From: Naasia sp. SYSU D00057
GTDB lineage: Bacteria > Actinomycetota > Actinomycetes > Actinomycetales > Microbacteriaceae
NCBI RefSeq assembly: GCF_017916505.1
Contig: NZ_JAFMSZ010000001.1
Span: forward strand, 186,001 to 250,000
DNA: 64,000 nucleotides
Direction: 5' to 3'
Under the pieces are notes generated by a model. That model saw only the letters and a program-made list of their open reading frames with translations. It was not told where the DNA came from and did no database searches. A program made the position numbers and the translations under genes. This document shows, one piece after another, positions 48,467 to 57,305 of the stretch (position 1 is the first letter of the stretch; each line of letters opens with the position of its first letter).

Positions 48467-48523
48467 CCGGGGCCGGTAGGGGTGACCAGGGCCGGCAGTC
48501 GTCGCCTTCGCACATGCCTCCGG

Positions 48524-49285
48524 CTAACCCGTGGGCACGGGCTCCCCGGGGCACGTGGTCAGGATCGCTGCGATCGCATCGTGCTCGGCCTGCGTCATCC
48601 AGAGGCCGTACTCCGCCTTCACCGCCACCTGCCGGGCGACGTAGGCGCAGCGGACGGAGCGGCTCGGGGGCAGCCAGGTCGCGGCGTCACCGTCGCCCTT
48701 GCTGCTGTTCGTCGGGCCGTCGACGGCGAGCAGGTTGAGCGGATCGTTCGCGAACGCGATCCGCTGCTCCTGGGTGAGCTGCTGGGCGCCCTTCTGCCAG
48801 GCGTCCATGAGCGCCACCACGTGATCGATCTGCACGAGCGTGCTCGTCGTGTTTCCGCGGACGAACTCGATGGTCGCGCCCGTGTAGGGGTCGTGCAGGG
48901 TGCCGGTGAGCACCTTGCACGGCCCCGAGAGCACCTCGCCCTCGAGGTCGCGCTGCAGGATGTCGTTGCGGGTGTCGCAGCCGTTCCGGTCGATGTCGAG
49001 CCACCCGCTGCCGAAGTCCTCCTCGCGGTCGTAGCCGGTCTTCGGCGCCCGGCCCTTGATCGGGATGGTCGCGAGCAGGTCGGCGGCCGGGGACGCCGAG
49101 GCAGGCGACTCAGTTCCGACCGGCTGAGGTGCAGACGGCACGGGCGAGAGCACGCCCGGCGTTGGCCCGGTGGCGGTCGCTCCGGACGGGGCATTGAGGA
49201 AGCCCAGGGCTGCCGCCCCGGCGAGGACGAGCGCGACCAGCACACCGATCGCCGGCCCCGACCGCCGCCGTCTCCCCCGCCCCAT
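48524..49285 (-). CDS. secreted HNH endonuclease family protein (DUF1524-like)
   Basis: A 253-residue exported protein: basic RGRRRRSG start and one hydrophobic segment (about residues 12-30), then a Pro/Ser/Ala linker, and a nuclease domain with LDIDRNGCDTRNDILQRDL, the catalytic TLVQIDHVVALMDAWQKGA, NDPLNLLAVDGPTNSSKGD and WLPP. This is the layout of secreted actinobacterial HNH nucleases of the DUF1524/GmrSD-C group. Its role could be extracellular DNA use or competition. Region 49286-49509 carries no further gene. Confidence 0.9.
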   Translation of the reverse strand: MGRGRRRRSGPAIGVLVALVLAGAAALGFLNAPSGATATGPTPGVLSPVPSAPQPVGTESPASASPAADLLATIPIKGRAPKTGYDREEDFGSGWLDIDRNGCDTRNDILQRDLEGEVLSGPCKVLTGTLHDPYTGATIEFVRGNTTSTLVQIDHVVALMDAWQKGAQQLTQEQRIAFANDPLNLLAVDGPTNSSKGDGDAATWLPPSRSVRCAYVARQVAVKAEYGLWMTQAEHDAIAAILTTCPGEPVPTG

Positions 49286-49509
49286 CCCGGCCACGCTAGG
49301 CGGGGCGCCGCCGCGATCGGCGGACCCGCATCGCGTGTCCTTCCTCCCCAACGTGACGCCGCGTTTCGCACACCCTTGGCCCACCCTGCGCGCGGTGGCA
49401 GGGTCGAGGCCACGCAGCGCGCCCCGCGAAGCCTCGCGTTCCATCCGGAACACGCCTGCGATTCCCACCGGAGGAGTCGCGCGCCGACTCCCGCACCCAA
49501 GGAGTCGAG

Positions 49510-50592
49510 ATGTCCGTTCCCGCCCCCACCACGACGCCCGAGATCCTCGGCGCCCACCTCGTCGGCAGCGTCAACCTGCCCGATGCCGAGTCCGTCCTCC
49601 GGGCCGCCGGCGACCACCTGGGCGGTCAACTGCGCCGCATCCCGGACGGCGAGGTGGGCGAGCGGTTCTACTGGATCCAGTTCCAGACCTTCCGCTTCGA
49701 CGCGACCCCGGGGCTCGCCCGGGTCGGGGAGACGGGCTTCAAGATCCGCGACACCTTCGACCAGCGGCCGTTCGCGCTCGACGGCGGCGTGCCCGCCGAC
49801 GAGCTCGCCTTTCCCGACCTCGGCTACGCCACCGCCGCCCTCGACTCCTACGGCGTCTTCCGCCGGCTCCGCGACGAGGGCGCCATTCCCGGCGACACCC
49901 GGTTCCAGGTGTCGCTGCCCACCCCTGCGGCCGTCGTCGGCGCGTTCGTCGTCGCCGAGGACCGCGCCGCCGTCGAGCCCGTCTACGAGAGGGCGCTGTT
50001 CGCCGAGCTGGACCGCATCCTCGACGGCATCTCGCACGAGGACCTCGCGATCCAGTGGGACACCGCCGTCGAGTTCGCGCTGATCGAGAGCGCCAAGATC
50101 CGCATCCACTCGCTGACGCCCTGGTTCACGCCGGTGCTCGACGGCGTCGTCGAGCGTGCCGCGCGGCAGGCCTCGCGGGTGCCGGAGGACGTGCAGCTCG
50201 GCTACCACCTCTGTTACGGCGACGTCGAGGAGCAGCACTTCGTCCAGCCTGCCGACGCCGGCAACCTCGCCGCGTTCCTCCGCGGCCTCCTCGCCGCGGC
50301 GCCGCGGCGCATCGACTTCGTGCACCTCCCGGTGCCGATCGAGCGCGACGACGCCGCGTACTTCGCTCCCCTCAAGGGCGTCGAGGTTCCCGCCGAGACG
50401 GAGGTCTACCTCGGCCTCGTGCACCACGAGGACGGCGTCGAGGGCGCCGAGCGTCGGATCGCGGCCGCCGCCTCCGTGCTCCCCCGCTTCGGCGTCGCCA
50501 CCGAGTGCGGGTTCGGGCGGGGGCCGGCCGAGCGCACCGCGCCGCTGCTCGACCTGCACCGCGCGGTGGTGGAGGCGCACGCCAGGCGGTGA
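49510..50592 (+). CDS. MetE/UROD-fold protein of unknown substrate
   Basis: A 360-residue single TIM-barrel related to the C-terminal catalytic domain of cobalamin-independent methionine synthase. Zinc-ligand counterparts are visible: H233 and C235 in GYHLCYGD and C333 in ATECGFGR. GAHLVGSVNLPDAESV and RRIPDGEVGERFYWIQFQ near the start are family-like. It lacks the N-terminal folate domain of MetE, so it may act on another thiol or be a corrinoid-linked methyltransferase. The ATG has AAGGAG upstream. Confidence 0.82.
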   Translation: MSVPAPTTTPEILGAHLVGSVNLPDAESVLRAAGDHLGGQLRRIPDGEVGERFYWIQFQTFRFDATPGLARVGETGFKIRDTFDQRPFALDGGVPADELAFPDLGYATAALDSYGVFRRLRDEGAIPGDTRFQVSLPTPAAVVGAFVVAEDRAAVEPVYERALFAELDRILDGISHEDLAIQWDTAVEFALIESAKIRIHSLTPWFTPVLDGVVERAARQASRVPEDVQLGYHLCYGDVEEQHFVQPADAGNLAAFLRGLLAAAPRRIDFVHLPVPIERDDAAYFAPLKGVEVPAETEVYLGLVHHEDGVEGAERRIAAAASVLPRFGVATECGFGRGPAERTAPLLDLHRAVVEAHARR

Positions 50593-50674
50593 GCGGGCGG
50601 CGACACCCTTACACACCGAGGTTCACAGGCGCATCCCTGTTCCGTCCGGCGCGAGCGAGTGCGAGGGTGAAGCG

Positions 50675-51154
50675 GTGGCCGTGGAACTGACGCCGATGCC
50701 GGACGACCGCCTCGAGGAGTGGCTCGCCGAGTCCCTCGAGAACTACTCCGCGTCGCGCGAGGCCGCGGGCGACAGCCCCGAGTGGGCGCGGGCGCACGCC
50801 GAGCGCTCGATGCTCACCTACTTCCCCGACAGCCGGCCGCTGGAGGGCCACTTCGTCTGGGATGTCGTCGCGGACGGCGTCCGGGTCGGCGCGCTGTGGA
50901 TCGGCCCGCATCCGCAGAATCCCGACGGCAAGTCGTGGTGGGTGTACGACATCGAGATTGACGAGGAGCACCGGCGGCGCGGCTACGCCCGGGCCGCCCT
51001 CCAGCTCGGCGAGGACGAGGTCCGCCGCCTCGGCGGCACGACGCTCGGCCTCAACGTGTTCGGCTACAACACCGACGCGCGCAACCTGTACGACTCCCTC
51101 GGCTACGAGGTGCACTCGGTGCAGATGCGGAAACGGCTGCTCCCGCCCATCTGA
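50675..51154 (+). CDS. GNAT family N-acetyltransferase
   Basis: A 159-residue acetyltransferase: WWVYDIEIDEEHRRRGYARAALQLGEDEV holds the acetyl-CoA loop (RRRGYA), then LNVFGYNTDARNLYDSLGYEVHSVQMRK, the typical end of the fold. The substrate is unknown. Start GTG at 50675 (GAGGG upstream) or GTG at 50681. A long open frame upstream overlaps the MetE-like gene and is ignored. Confidence 0.9.
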   Translation: MAVELTPMPDDRLEEWLAESLENYSASREAAGDSPEWARAHAERSMLTYFPDSRPLEGHFVWDVVADGVRVGALWIGPHPQNPDGKSWWVYDIEIDEEHRRRGYARAALQLGEDEVRRLGGTTLGLNVFGYNTDARNLYDSLGYEVHSVQMRKRLLPPI

Positions 51155-51385
51155 CACCCGCTCCGAAGTAACAGATCAAGGAGATCCGGGCGCTGGCAGC
51201 CCTGCTTCCGCAGAAGTGGGCCATGCGACCGCCGATTTGGTGCATGCCGGCATGAGGCAGTAGGCGATGGGAGCGCGCCCACGCCATGCCGTCTGACGCC
51301 CTCCCCGTGCAACCCCTGCCTCCGGCGTCCGCTCGCGTGCTTGCCTGAGGGTGGGAAGGTCCGACCCCCTCCCGGGAAGCGCAGC
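51155..51385. other. 231-base non-coding stretch without a supported gene
   Basis: Between the GNAT and permease genes. It contains a 12-bp palindrome CATGCCGGCATG (51243-51254) and short open frames with no family resemblance. No clear terminator or promoter is recognised. Confidence 0.5.
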
Positions 51386-52711
51386 ATGACCGCGGACACC
51401 GCCAGCGATCAGCCCTCGACGAAGCTCAAGCAGGGCATCACGGGTCCGCTGCTCTACCTCTTCATCCTCGGCGACGTCCTCGGCGCCGGCGTCTACGCGC
51501 TCACCGGCGTCCTCGCCGAGGAGGCGGGCGGGGCGATCTGGGCACCGCTCGTCGTCGCCCTGCTGCTCGCACTGCTGACCGCCGGCTCCTACGCCGAGCT
51601 CGTGACCAAGTATCCGAAGGCCGGCGGGGCGGCGGTGTTCGCCGAGCGGGCCTTCCGGAAGCCGCTCGTCTCGTTCCTCGTCGGCTTCTGCATGCTCGCG
51701 GCCGGGCTCGTGTCGGCGGCCGGCCTGTCGCTCGCGTTCGCCGGCGACTACTTCGCCACCTTCGTCGACCTGCCCCCGATCCCGGTCGCGATCGTGTTCC
51801 TCGCCCTGATCGCCGCCCTCAACGCTCGCGGCATCACCGAGTCGCTGCGCAGCAACATGGTGATGACGATCATCGAGCTGAGCGGCCTCGTCATCGTCAT
51901 CGTCGCCGTCGCGGCCATGCTCGGCGGAGGCGGCGGCGACGTCTCGCGCGTCGGCCAGTTCCCGGCCGACGCCAACCCGTGGATCGCGACCCTCGGCGCT
52001 GCGATCATCGCCTACTACTCGTTCGTCGGCTTCGAGACCTCCGCCAACGTCGCCGAGGAGGTGCGCGACCCGTCCCGCGTCTTCCCGCGTGCGCTGTTCG
52101 GCGCGCTGCTCACCGCCGGCGTCGTCTACCTGCTCGTCGGCCTCGCCAGCTCCATCGCGTTGCCGGCGGACGAGCTCTCCGGCTCGAGCGGACCACTGCT
52201 CGACGTCGTCCGCGCGACCGGCGTGCCCATCCCGGACTTCGTCTTCAGCCTCATCGCACTCGTCGCCGTCGCGAACGGCGCCCTCCTCACGATGATCATG
52301 TCGAGCCGGCTCGCGTTCGGGATGGCCGAGCAGGGTCTTCTTCCGAGCGTCCTCGGCAGAGTGCTCCCCCGCCGTCGGACGCCGTGGGTCGCGATCCTCG
52401 CCACCACGATCGTCGCGATGGTCCTCGCGCTCCTCGGCGACCTGTCGACGCTCGCCGAGACCGTCGTCCTGCTGCTGCTGTTCGTGTTCCTCAGCGCGAA
52501 CGTCTCGGTGCTCGTGCTGCGGAAGCAGAAGGTCGAGCACAAGCACTTCCGCGTCTGGACGCCGATCCCGGTGCTCGCGATCCTGTCCTGCATCCTGCTG
52601 CTCACCCAGCAGAGCTGGCAGGTGTGGCTGTTCGGCGCGATCCTCCTCGCGGTGGGCGTGGTTCTGTACTACGTCACGAAGTTCGCGAGGGCGAAGCTCG
52701 ACCGGGAGTAG
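51386..52711 (+). CDS. APC superfamily amino acid permease
   Basis: A 441-residue transporter with about twelve hydrophobic helices. The first helix region ITGPLLYLFILGDVLGAGVYAL and GSYAELVTKYPKAGGAAVFAERAF are typical of the amino acid-polyamine-organocation family, as is FVGFETSANVAEEVRDPSRVFPRAL. The substrate cannot be read from sequence. The ATG at 51386 is taken because it gives the usual short N-terminus; 51341 is an alternative. Confidence 0.92.
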   Translation: MTADTASDQPSTKLKQGITGPLLYLFILGDVLGAGVYALTGVLAEEAGGAIWAPLVVALLLALLTAGSYAELVTKYPKAGGAAVFAERAFRKPLVSFLVGFCMLAAGLVSAAGLSLAFAGDYFATFVDLPPIPVAIVFLALIAALNARGITESLRSNMVMTIIELSGLVIVIVAVAAMLGGGGGDVSRVGQFPADANPWIATLGAAIIAYYSFVGFETSANVAEEVRDPSRVFPRALFGALLTAGVVYLLVGLASSIALPADELSGSSGPLLDVVRATGVPIPDFVFSLIALVAVANGALLTMIMSSRLAFGMAEQGLLPSVLGRVLPRRRTPWVAILATTIVAMVLALLGDLSTLAETVVLLLLFVFLSANVSVLVLRKQKVEHKHFRVWTPIPVLAILSCILLLTQQSWQVWLFGAILLAVGVVLYYVTKFARAKLDRE

Positions 52712-52747
52712 GGCCTTCGGTGATCGGGACCGGATGGATGGGCGGGA

Positions 52748-53323
52748 TCAGCCCTTCTTGGCGGCCGCCTTCGCCGCGCGCTTCGTCTCGCGAACGCGGG
52801 TGAGGGAGTCGGCGTCGACGATGTCGGCGACCGAGCGGTAGCCGCCCTCCTCGCCGTAGGCGCCGGCGGCCTCGCGCCAGCCGGCTGCCTGAACCCCGTA
52901 CTGCTTGCCGAGCAGCGCGACGAAGATTCGCGCCTTCTGGTCGCCGAAGCCGGGGAGGGCCTTCAGGCGGCGGAGGATCTCCCCGCCGTCCGGCTCGCCG
53001 CGAGTCCAGATGGCGGCGGCGTCGCCGTCCCACTGCTCCGCGATCGCGGCGCACAGCTCGCGGGTGCGGCCGGCCATCGATCCGGGATACCGGTGCACGG
53101 CCGGCGGGGTCCTGAACACCTCGGTGAGCCGCTCCACGCTCTCCTCGGCGATGCCCGCCGCATCGAGGCGGCCGAGCCGTTCCCGGATCTTCAGCGGGCC
53201 CGCGAACGCCGTCTCCATCGCCACCTGCTGGTCGAGCAGCATGCCGATCAGCAGCGCGAGCGGATCCGTCGAGAGCAGCCGATCGGCGTCGTCGTCGCCG
53301 GTGATGTGCAGGGTTGCGGCCAT
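52748..53323 (-). CDS. HhH-GPD-type base excision DNA repair protein
   Basis: A 191-residue protein of a small HhH-GPD class: LLIGMLLDQQVAMETAFAGPL near the start, and the helix-hairpin-helix RLKALPGFGDQKARIFVALLGKQYG (about residues 118-142). The class resembles AlkA/MutY glycosylases, but the usual catalytic Asp follows a different pattern and cannot be assigned with confidence. The C-terminus is Lys/Ala-rich. Probably DNA glycosylase activity. Confidence 0.88.
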   Translation of the reverse strand: MAATLHITGDDDADRLLSTDPLALLIGMLLDQQVAMETAFAGPLKIRERLGRLDAAGIAEESVERLTEVFRTPPAVHRYPGSMAGRTRELCAAIAEQWDGDAAAIWTRGEPDGGEILRRLKALPGFGDQKARIFVALLGKQYGVQAAGWREAAGAYGEEGGYRSVADIVDADSLTRVRETKRAAKAAAKKG

Positions 53324-53535
53324 GCGCTCATCCTGCCAGGCGAGGCACCGGCCGGCACGGGCGCGCCCAGCGGCACGGACTTTGGTCCCTACCGACTGCC
53401 CTGCCCACCGCGGATGGTGGATGAGGTCCGCCGCCAGCGACGTCGGTCAGGACCCGGGCCGGCGGCCTCTGCGCCGCCGCGCCCGGACCCAACGTCCTCG
53501 CCGCGGTCCCTTCCCGAACCCGAGAGAGGACCCTC

Positions 53536-54942
53536 ATGACGCTCGCCCCCGAGAGCCCCACCGCATCATCCGCACCCCTGGACGAGCTCGCCGGCGCGCT
53601 GTCCGGCTTCGTCCACTCCCCCGGCAGCGACGAGTACACGCGCCTCGCGACACCCTGGAACCTCGCGGAGGAGACGCATCCGCTCGCCGTCGTCGAGGTG
53701 GTGAGCGTCGAGGACGTCCAGGCCGTCGTCCGCTTCGCCGCCGCGCACGACCTCGAGGTGGGCGTGCGCGCCACCGGCCACGGCATCATCAACCACCTCC
53801 AGAACGTGCTCCTCGTGCACACCGGGCGCTTCGACGAGCTCGAGATCCGGCCGGACGGATGGGCGCGCATCGGTGCCGGCGTGAAGTGGGAGCGCGTGAT
53901 GGAGGAGGCCGCCGAGCACGGGCTGGCGCCCCTCGCCGGGTCCTCTCCCACCGTCGGCGTCGCCGGATTCCTCACCGGTGGCGGCCTCGGCCCCCTCGCC
54001 CGAACCTACGGCGTGTCCGCCGACCGCGTGGTCGCCTTCGACCTGGTGACCGGCGACGGCGAGTTCCGCCGGGTGACGGCGACGGAGCATCCCGACCTGT
54101 TCTGGGGCCTCCGCGGCGGCAAGGGCTCCCTCGGCATCGTGACCGCGGTGGAGACCGAGCTCGTGCACCTGCGGACCCTCTACGGCGGCGCGGTGTACTT
54201 CGGAGCCGAGCACGTGGAGCGGGTGGTCCGGACGTGGGCCGAGTGGTGCCCCTCCCTCGTCGATCAGGCGACGACCTCGATCGCGATCGAGCGGCTGCCC
54301 GACGCGCCGTTCGTGCCGCCGCCGCTCGCCGGCCGGACGACGGTGGCGGTGCGGTTCGCCTGGGTCGGCGACCCGGAGGACGGTCAGCGGGTGTTCACCC
54401 CCATCCTCGCCGTCGGCACGCCGATCTTCGGCGCCATCGGTGAGATGCCGTACACGCAGCTCGGGATGATCCACTCCGACCCCGTCGACCCGCTCCCCTT
54501 CCACGAGCACAACTCGATCCTGCACACCTTCTCGCCGGAGGCGGTTGACGCCCTCCTCGCGGTGGCGGGCCCGCAATCCGAGTGCCGGCAGGCCATGGTG
54601 GAGGTCCGGCAGCTGGGCGGCGCGGTGGCGATGGCCCCGGAGCACGGCACCGCCTTCAGCCACCGGGATGCGGCGTACTCGCTCCTCAGCATCGGAATCC
54701 CGGTCGGCCCCGAGGGCGAGGCGGTGGTCGCCGACTCGCAGGCGATCGCCTCCGCCATGGAGCCGTGGTCGAGCGACGGCGCCCTGCCCAACTTCGCGGG
54801 GAGCATGGATCCGCGCCGCTCGGCGCGCATCTACGACCGCGAGACGCTCGAGCGCCTGGTCGGGCTCATCGAGCAGTACGACCCGAAGCACGTGCTCCGA
54901 GCGGGTCGGCCGATCCGGGAGGCGCTGCAGCTCGCCGACTGA
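53536..54942 (+). CDS. FAD-binding oxidoreductase, berberine bridge enzyme-like
   Basis: A 468-residue flavoprotein of the VAO/PCMH family. FAD domain: VGVRATGHGIINHLQNVLLVHTGR (His is the likely covalent FAD site), GLAPLAGSSPTVGVAGFLTGGGLGPLARTYG, DLFWGLRGGKGSLGIVTAVE. The C-terminal BBE motif KHVLRAGRPI replaces the usual YGxxxRL. The second covalent Cys seen in true berberine enzymes is absent. Possible oxidation of sugars, alcohols or phenols. The ATG has AGAGGA upstream. Confidence 0.9.
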   Translation: MTLAPESPTASSAPLDELAGALSGFVHSPGSDEYTRLATPWNLAEETHPLAVVEVVSVEDVQAVVRFAAAHDLEVGVRATGHGIINHLQNVLLVHTGRFDELEIRPDGWARIGAGVKWERVMEEAAEHGLAPLAGSSPTVGVAGFLTGGGLGPLARTYGVSADRVVAFDLVTGDGEFRRVTATEHPDLFWGLRGGKGSLGIVTAVETELVHLRTLYGGAVYFGAEHVERVVRTWAEWCPSLVDQATTSIAIERLPDAPFVPPPLAGRTTVAVRFAWVGDPEDGQRVFTPILAVGTPIFGAIGEMPYTQLGMIHSDPVDPLPFHEHNSILHTFSPEAVDALLAVAGPQSECRQAMVEVRQLGGAVAMAPEHGTAFSHRDAAYSLLSIGIPVGPEGEAVVADSQAIASAMEPWSSDGALPNFAGSMDPRRSARIYDRETLERLVGLIEQYDPKHVLRAGRPIREALQLAD

Positions 54943-54974
54943 CCGGGGTCCTCCGCGCGGCGGCGCGAGGCGGG

Positions 54975-56153
54975 TCAGCCGAGCGTCAGCGAGTGGTGCC
55001 GCCACTCGACGCCCGCGTCGAAGCGGCGGATCGAGAACGGGCGGATGTCCGCATCCGGCTCCCGGTGCTCGGCGAGGTCGGCGAGGATCTCGCCGATCAG
55101 CGCCGAGAACTTGAACCCCTCCCCCGAGTCGCCGCACGCGATGACGACGTCGTCGCCGAGCCGGTCGATCACGAACTTGCCGTCGGGCGAGTCGGTCCAC
55201 GAGCACACCTGCGCCTGCATCAGCTCCGTCGGCAGGGTCGGGATGTCGCGGCGCATCCGGGCGGCCGTGAGGCGGATGCCCTCGTCATCGGGCGACCGGT
55301 CGCCGTCGGCGGAGGTGTAGTCGCGGAGGGGCCGGTCGAGGCCGATCTTGTAGCCGAGGCCGGGCGTCGGCATCGCGTAGACCAGCGGCTCGCCGCCGGC
55401 AGCGCCGTCGATGAAGCACGGCAGGTCGTCGGTGCGCTCCGGGCGGCCGGGCTCGCCGAATGTGACGACCTGCTCGAGGTAGGGCCGCAGCGGCATCCGC
55501 ACGCCGAGGGTCGCGAGGAGCGCCTCCGATTCCGGGCCCGCGGCGAGCACCGCACGATCGAACCGGTCCGTCGCACCGTCCTCGTAGGAGACCCGCACCC
55601 CCGTCCCGGAGGAGTCGACGGCGGCCACGGCCCGCCCGAACTCGGTCCGCCCGCCGGCGACGGTGAACAGGTCGAGCTGCGCGGCGAGGGTCGTTGCCGC
55701 GAGCACGACGCCGGCCTCCTCCTGCCAGATCGCGTCCCGGTGGTCCGGCACGAGGCCGGGGAAGAACCGGCCCACCTCCGCCGCCGGCACCGCCGTGTAC
55801 GGCACACCGCAGGCCTCGAGCGCCGCGGCGGCCGCCTCGAGCGAGGAGGTGTCGCGCCAGAGCACGCCCTTGCGGAGGAACACCGTCCGGCCGGAGCGCT
55901 GCTGGAGCCGCTCCATCGCCTGCACGGCCTGCAGCGCGAGGCGCACGCGGGGCTCGTCGGCGTGGATGAGCCGCCAGATCCGGGTCGGACCCGAGGACGA
56001 GGAGCGCGCGTTCCCGGGGCCGTAGCGGTCGACGAGCGTGACGTCGTGCCCGCGCAGGGCGAGCTGCGCCGCGGCCGGCAGCCCCCACGCGCCCGCTCCG
56101 ACGACGACGATCCGCATCGGTCTGGTCTCGCCGGTCGCCGGGGTGATGCTCAT
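54975..56153 (-). CDS. FAD-dependent oxidoreductase, DAO/sarcosine oxidase-like
   Basis: About 392 residues. Dinucleotide motif MRIVVVGAGAWGLPAAAQLA just inside, SSSGPTRIWRLIHADEP (monomeric sarcosine oxidase-like), and the C-terminal VVIACGDSGEGFKFSALIGEIL flavin motif. The Cys that binds FAD covalently in sarcosine oxidase appears as ACGDSGEGFKF-adjacent chemistry is not certain. Start ATG at 56153, or the ATG at 56117 directly at the Rossmann motif; neither has a strong ribosome site. Convergent with the berberine-like gene. Confidence 0.88.
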   Translation of the reverse strand: MSITPATGETRPMRIVVVGAGAWGLPAAAQLALRGHDVTLVDRYGPGNARSSSSGPTRIWRLIHADEPRVRLALQAVQAMERLQQRSGRTVFLRKGVLWRDTSSLEAAAAALEACGVPYTAVPAAEVGRFFPGLVPDHRDAIWQEEAGVVLAATTLAAQLDLFTVAGGRTEFGRAVAAVDSSGTGVRVSYEDGATDRFDRAVLAAGPESEALLATLGVRMPLRPYLEQVVTFGEPGRPERTDDLPCFIDGAAGGEPLVYAMPTPGLGYKIGLDRPLRDYTSADGDRSPDDEGIRLTAARMRRDIPTLPTELMQAQVCSWTDSPDGKFVIDRLGDDVVIACGDSGEGFKFSALIGEILADLAEHREPDADIRPFSIRRFDAGVEWRHHSLTLG

Positions 56154-56223
56154 GCAGCCAGCCTGCCATCCCCGCTCGTCCCTCGGCGCGAGGCACCCGG
56201 CTGGGAGCTGCTCCCGGTCCCGG

Positions 56224-56229
56224 TAGTGT
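56224..56229 (+). promoter_or_regulatory. -10 box (TAGTGT), leaderless layout, thermonuclease gene
   Basis: TAGTGT lies seven bases before the ATG at 56237. Confidence 0.45.
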
Positions 56230-56236
56230 CCATCGG

Positions 56237-56815
56237 ATGGGAAGAGCTCGGCGTCGCGGCGCTCGTCGGCGGGTGCTGTCGGCTGCACTCGCGGCAGCGG
56301 CGGCCGGCGCCGCCCTGGCAGGTTGCGACGTCGTGACGGTCACTCTCGGATCCGACGGCACTCCGACGACGCAGTCGCCGTCCGCCGGCCAGGCCGAGGG
56401 GACCCCCGCCGTCGTCGAGCGGGTGGTCGACGGCGACACCGTGATCGTTGACCTGGACGGGGAGCGGCAGCGCGTGCGCCTGCTCAACATCGACACACCC
56501 GAGTCCGTCGCCGAGGACCGTCCGGTCGAGTGCCTCGGCCCGGAGGCCTCCGAGCTCGCCGCCGACCTGCTGCCCGCGGGCGCGGAGGTGACGCTCGTCT
56601 TCGACGAGGACCGCTTCGACGACTACGACCGGATGCTCGCCGCCGTCTACACGGAGGACGGCCGCAACGTGAGCGTCGAGCTCGCCCGCGCCGGCCTCGC
56701 CGAGGCGATCACGGTGCAGCCGAACGACCGGTTCCGCCCCGAGGTGCAGGAGGCGATGGAGGAGGCCCAGGACGCGAACCGCGGCCTCTGGGACCCGTCC
56801 CTCCCCTGCGCCTGA
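56237..56815 (+). CDS. thermonuclease (SNase) family lipoprotein
   Basis: A 192-residue exported nuclease: Arg-rich start, hydrophobic segment and lipobox LAGC (Cys 30), then an SNase domain with VVERVVDGDTVIVDLDGERQ, RVRLLNIDTPES, FDEDRFDDYDRMLAAVYTEDG and LARAGLAEA. Catalytic Asp/Arg/Glu positions of the fold are present in the first two motifs. Probably degrades extracellular nucleic acids. The gene ends 25 bases before a long perfect palindrome. Confidence 0.92.
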   Translation: MGRARRRGARRRVLSAALAAAAAGAALAGCDVVTVTLGSDGTPTTQSPSAGQAEGTPAVVERVVDGDTVIVDLDGERQRVRLLNIDTPESVAEDRPVECLGPEASELAADLLPAGAEVTLVFDEDRFDDYDRMLAAVYTEDGRNVSVELARAGLAEAITVQPNDRFRPEVQEAMEEAQDANRGLWDPSLPCA

Positions 56816-56840
56816 GCGATCCCGCGTGTGCCGAAGGCGC

Positions 56841-56899
56841 CCGAGATGCCACTTTCCGCCCTCAAAACGGCCGAATGAGGGCGGAAAGTGGCATCTCGG
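56841..56899. repeat. perfect 24-bp inverted repeat, REP-like or bidirectional terminator
   Basis: Arms 56841-56864 and 56876-56899 match perfectly around an 11-nt loop with a central CGGCCG. It lies between the convergent thermonuclease and TfoX-like genes (25 and 17 bases from their stops). The flanks T/A-poor, so no classical U-tract. Confidence 0.9.
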
Positions 56900-56916
56900 C
56901 AGCGGGAGAACCGGTC

Positions 56917-57246
56917 TCAGGCCCGCAGGCTCTCGAGGGCGGCGACCGTGTACGGCATCCACGCGTCGCCGCTCGAGGACGGGATGGCCACCCAGTCCTT
57001 GAACCGGTGGCCGGGTCCCGGCTGGAACACCTCCGCCCCGTCCACGTCGAGCGCCTCCGCGAACGGCTCCGTGTCTCGGCCGAGTCGGATGCCCAGCACG
57101 TCGCCGTTGAGGCAGGCGACCATCTTCCGACCGGTCATCAGCGTCGGCCGGCCCATCATCTGGGCTCGCCGCACGTCCGGGCCGAGGGCCTCGATGAGGT
57201 CCTCGAACAGCTGCAGCGCATCCTCGGTGGGCGTCGGTGCCGTCAT
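56917..57246 (-). CDS. TfoX/Sxy N-terminal domain-like protein
   Basis: A 109-residue protein: EDALQLFEDLIEALGPDVRRAQMMGRPTLMTGRKMVACLNGDVLGIRLG and FKDWVAIP match the N-terminal TfoX/YjhX-type domain, which occurs alone in many actinobacteria. TfoX regulates competence in gammaproteobacteria; here the role is unknown. Start ATG at 57246 following GAGGAGG. Confidence 0.88.
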   Translation of the reverse strand: MTAPTPTEDALQLFEDLIEALGPDVRRAQMMGRPTLMTGRKMVACLNGDVLGIRLGRDTEPFAEALDVDGAEVFQPGPGHRFKDWVAIPSSSGDAWMPYTVAALESLRA

Positions 57247-57305
57247 CGCGTCCTCCTCGGGTCGGTGCACGCCAGTATGGCGGCTCCACCGACGCCGGAC
57301 AGGTC

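Noticed and set aside
51155-51385. Possible remnant of a gene or mobile element after the GNAT gene, with palindrome CATGCCGGCATG
   Set aside because: Short open frames on both strands lack recognisable similarity; the palindrome is only 12 bp and has no terminator or operator context.
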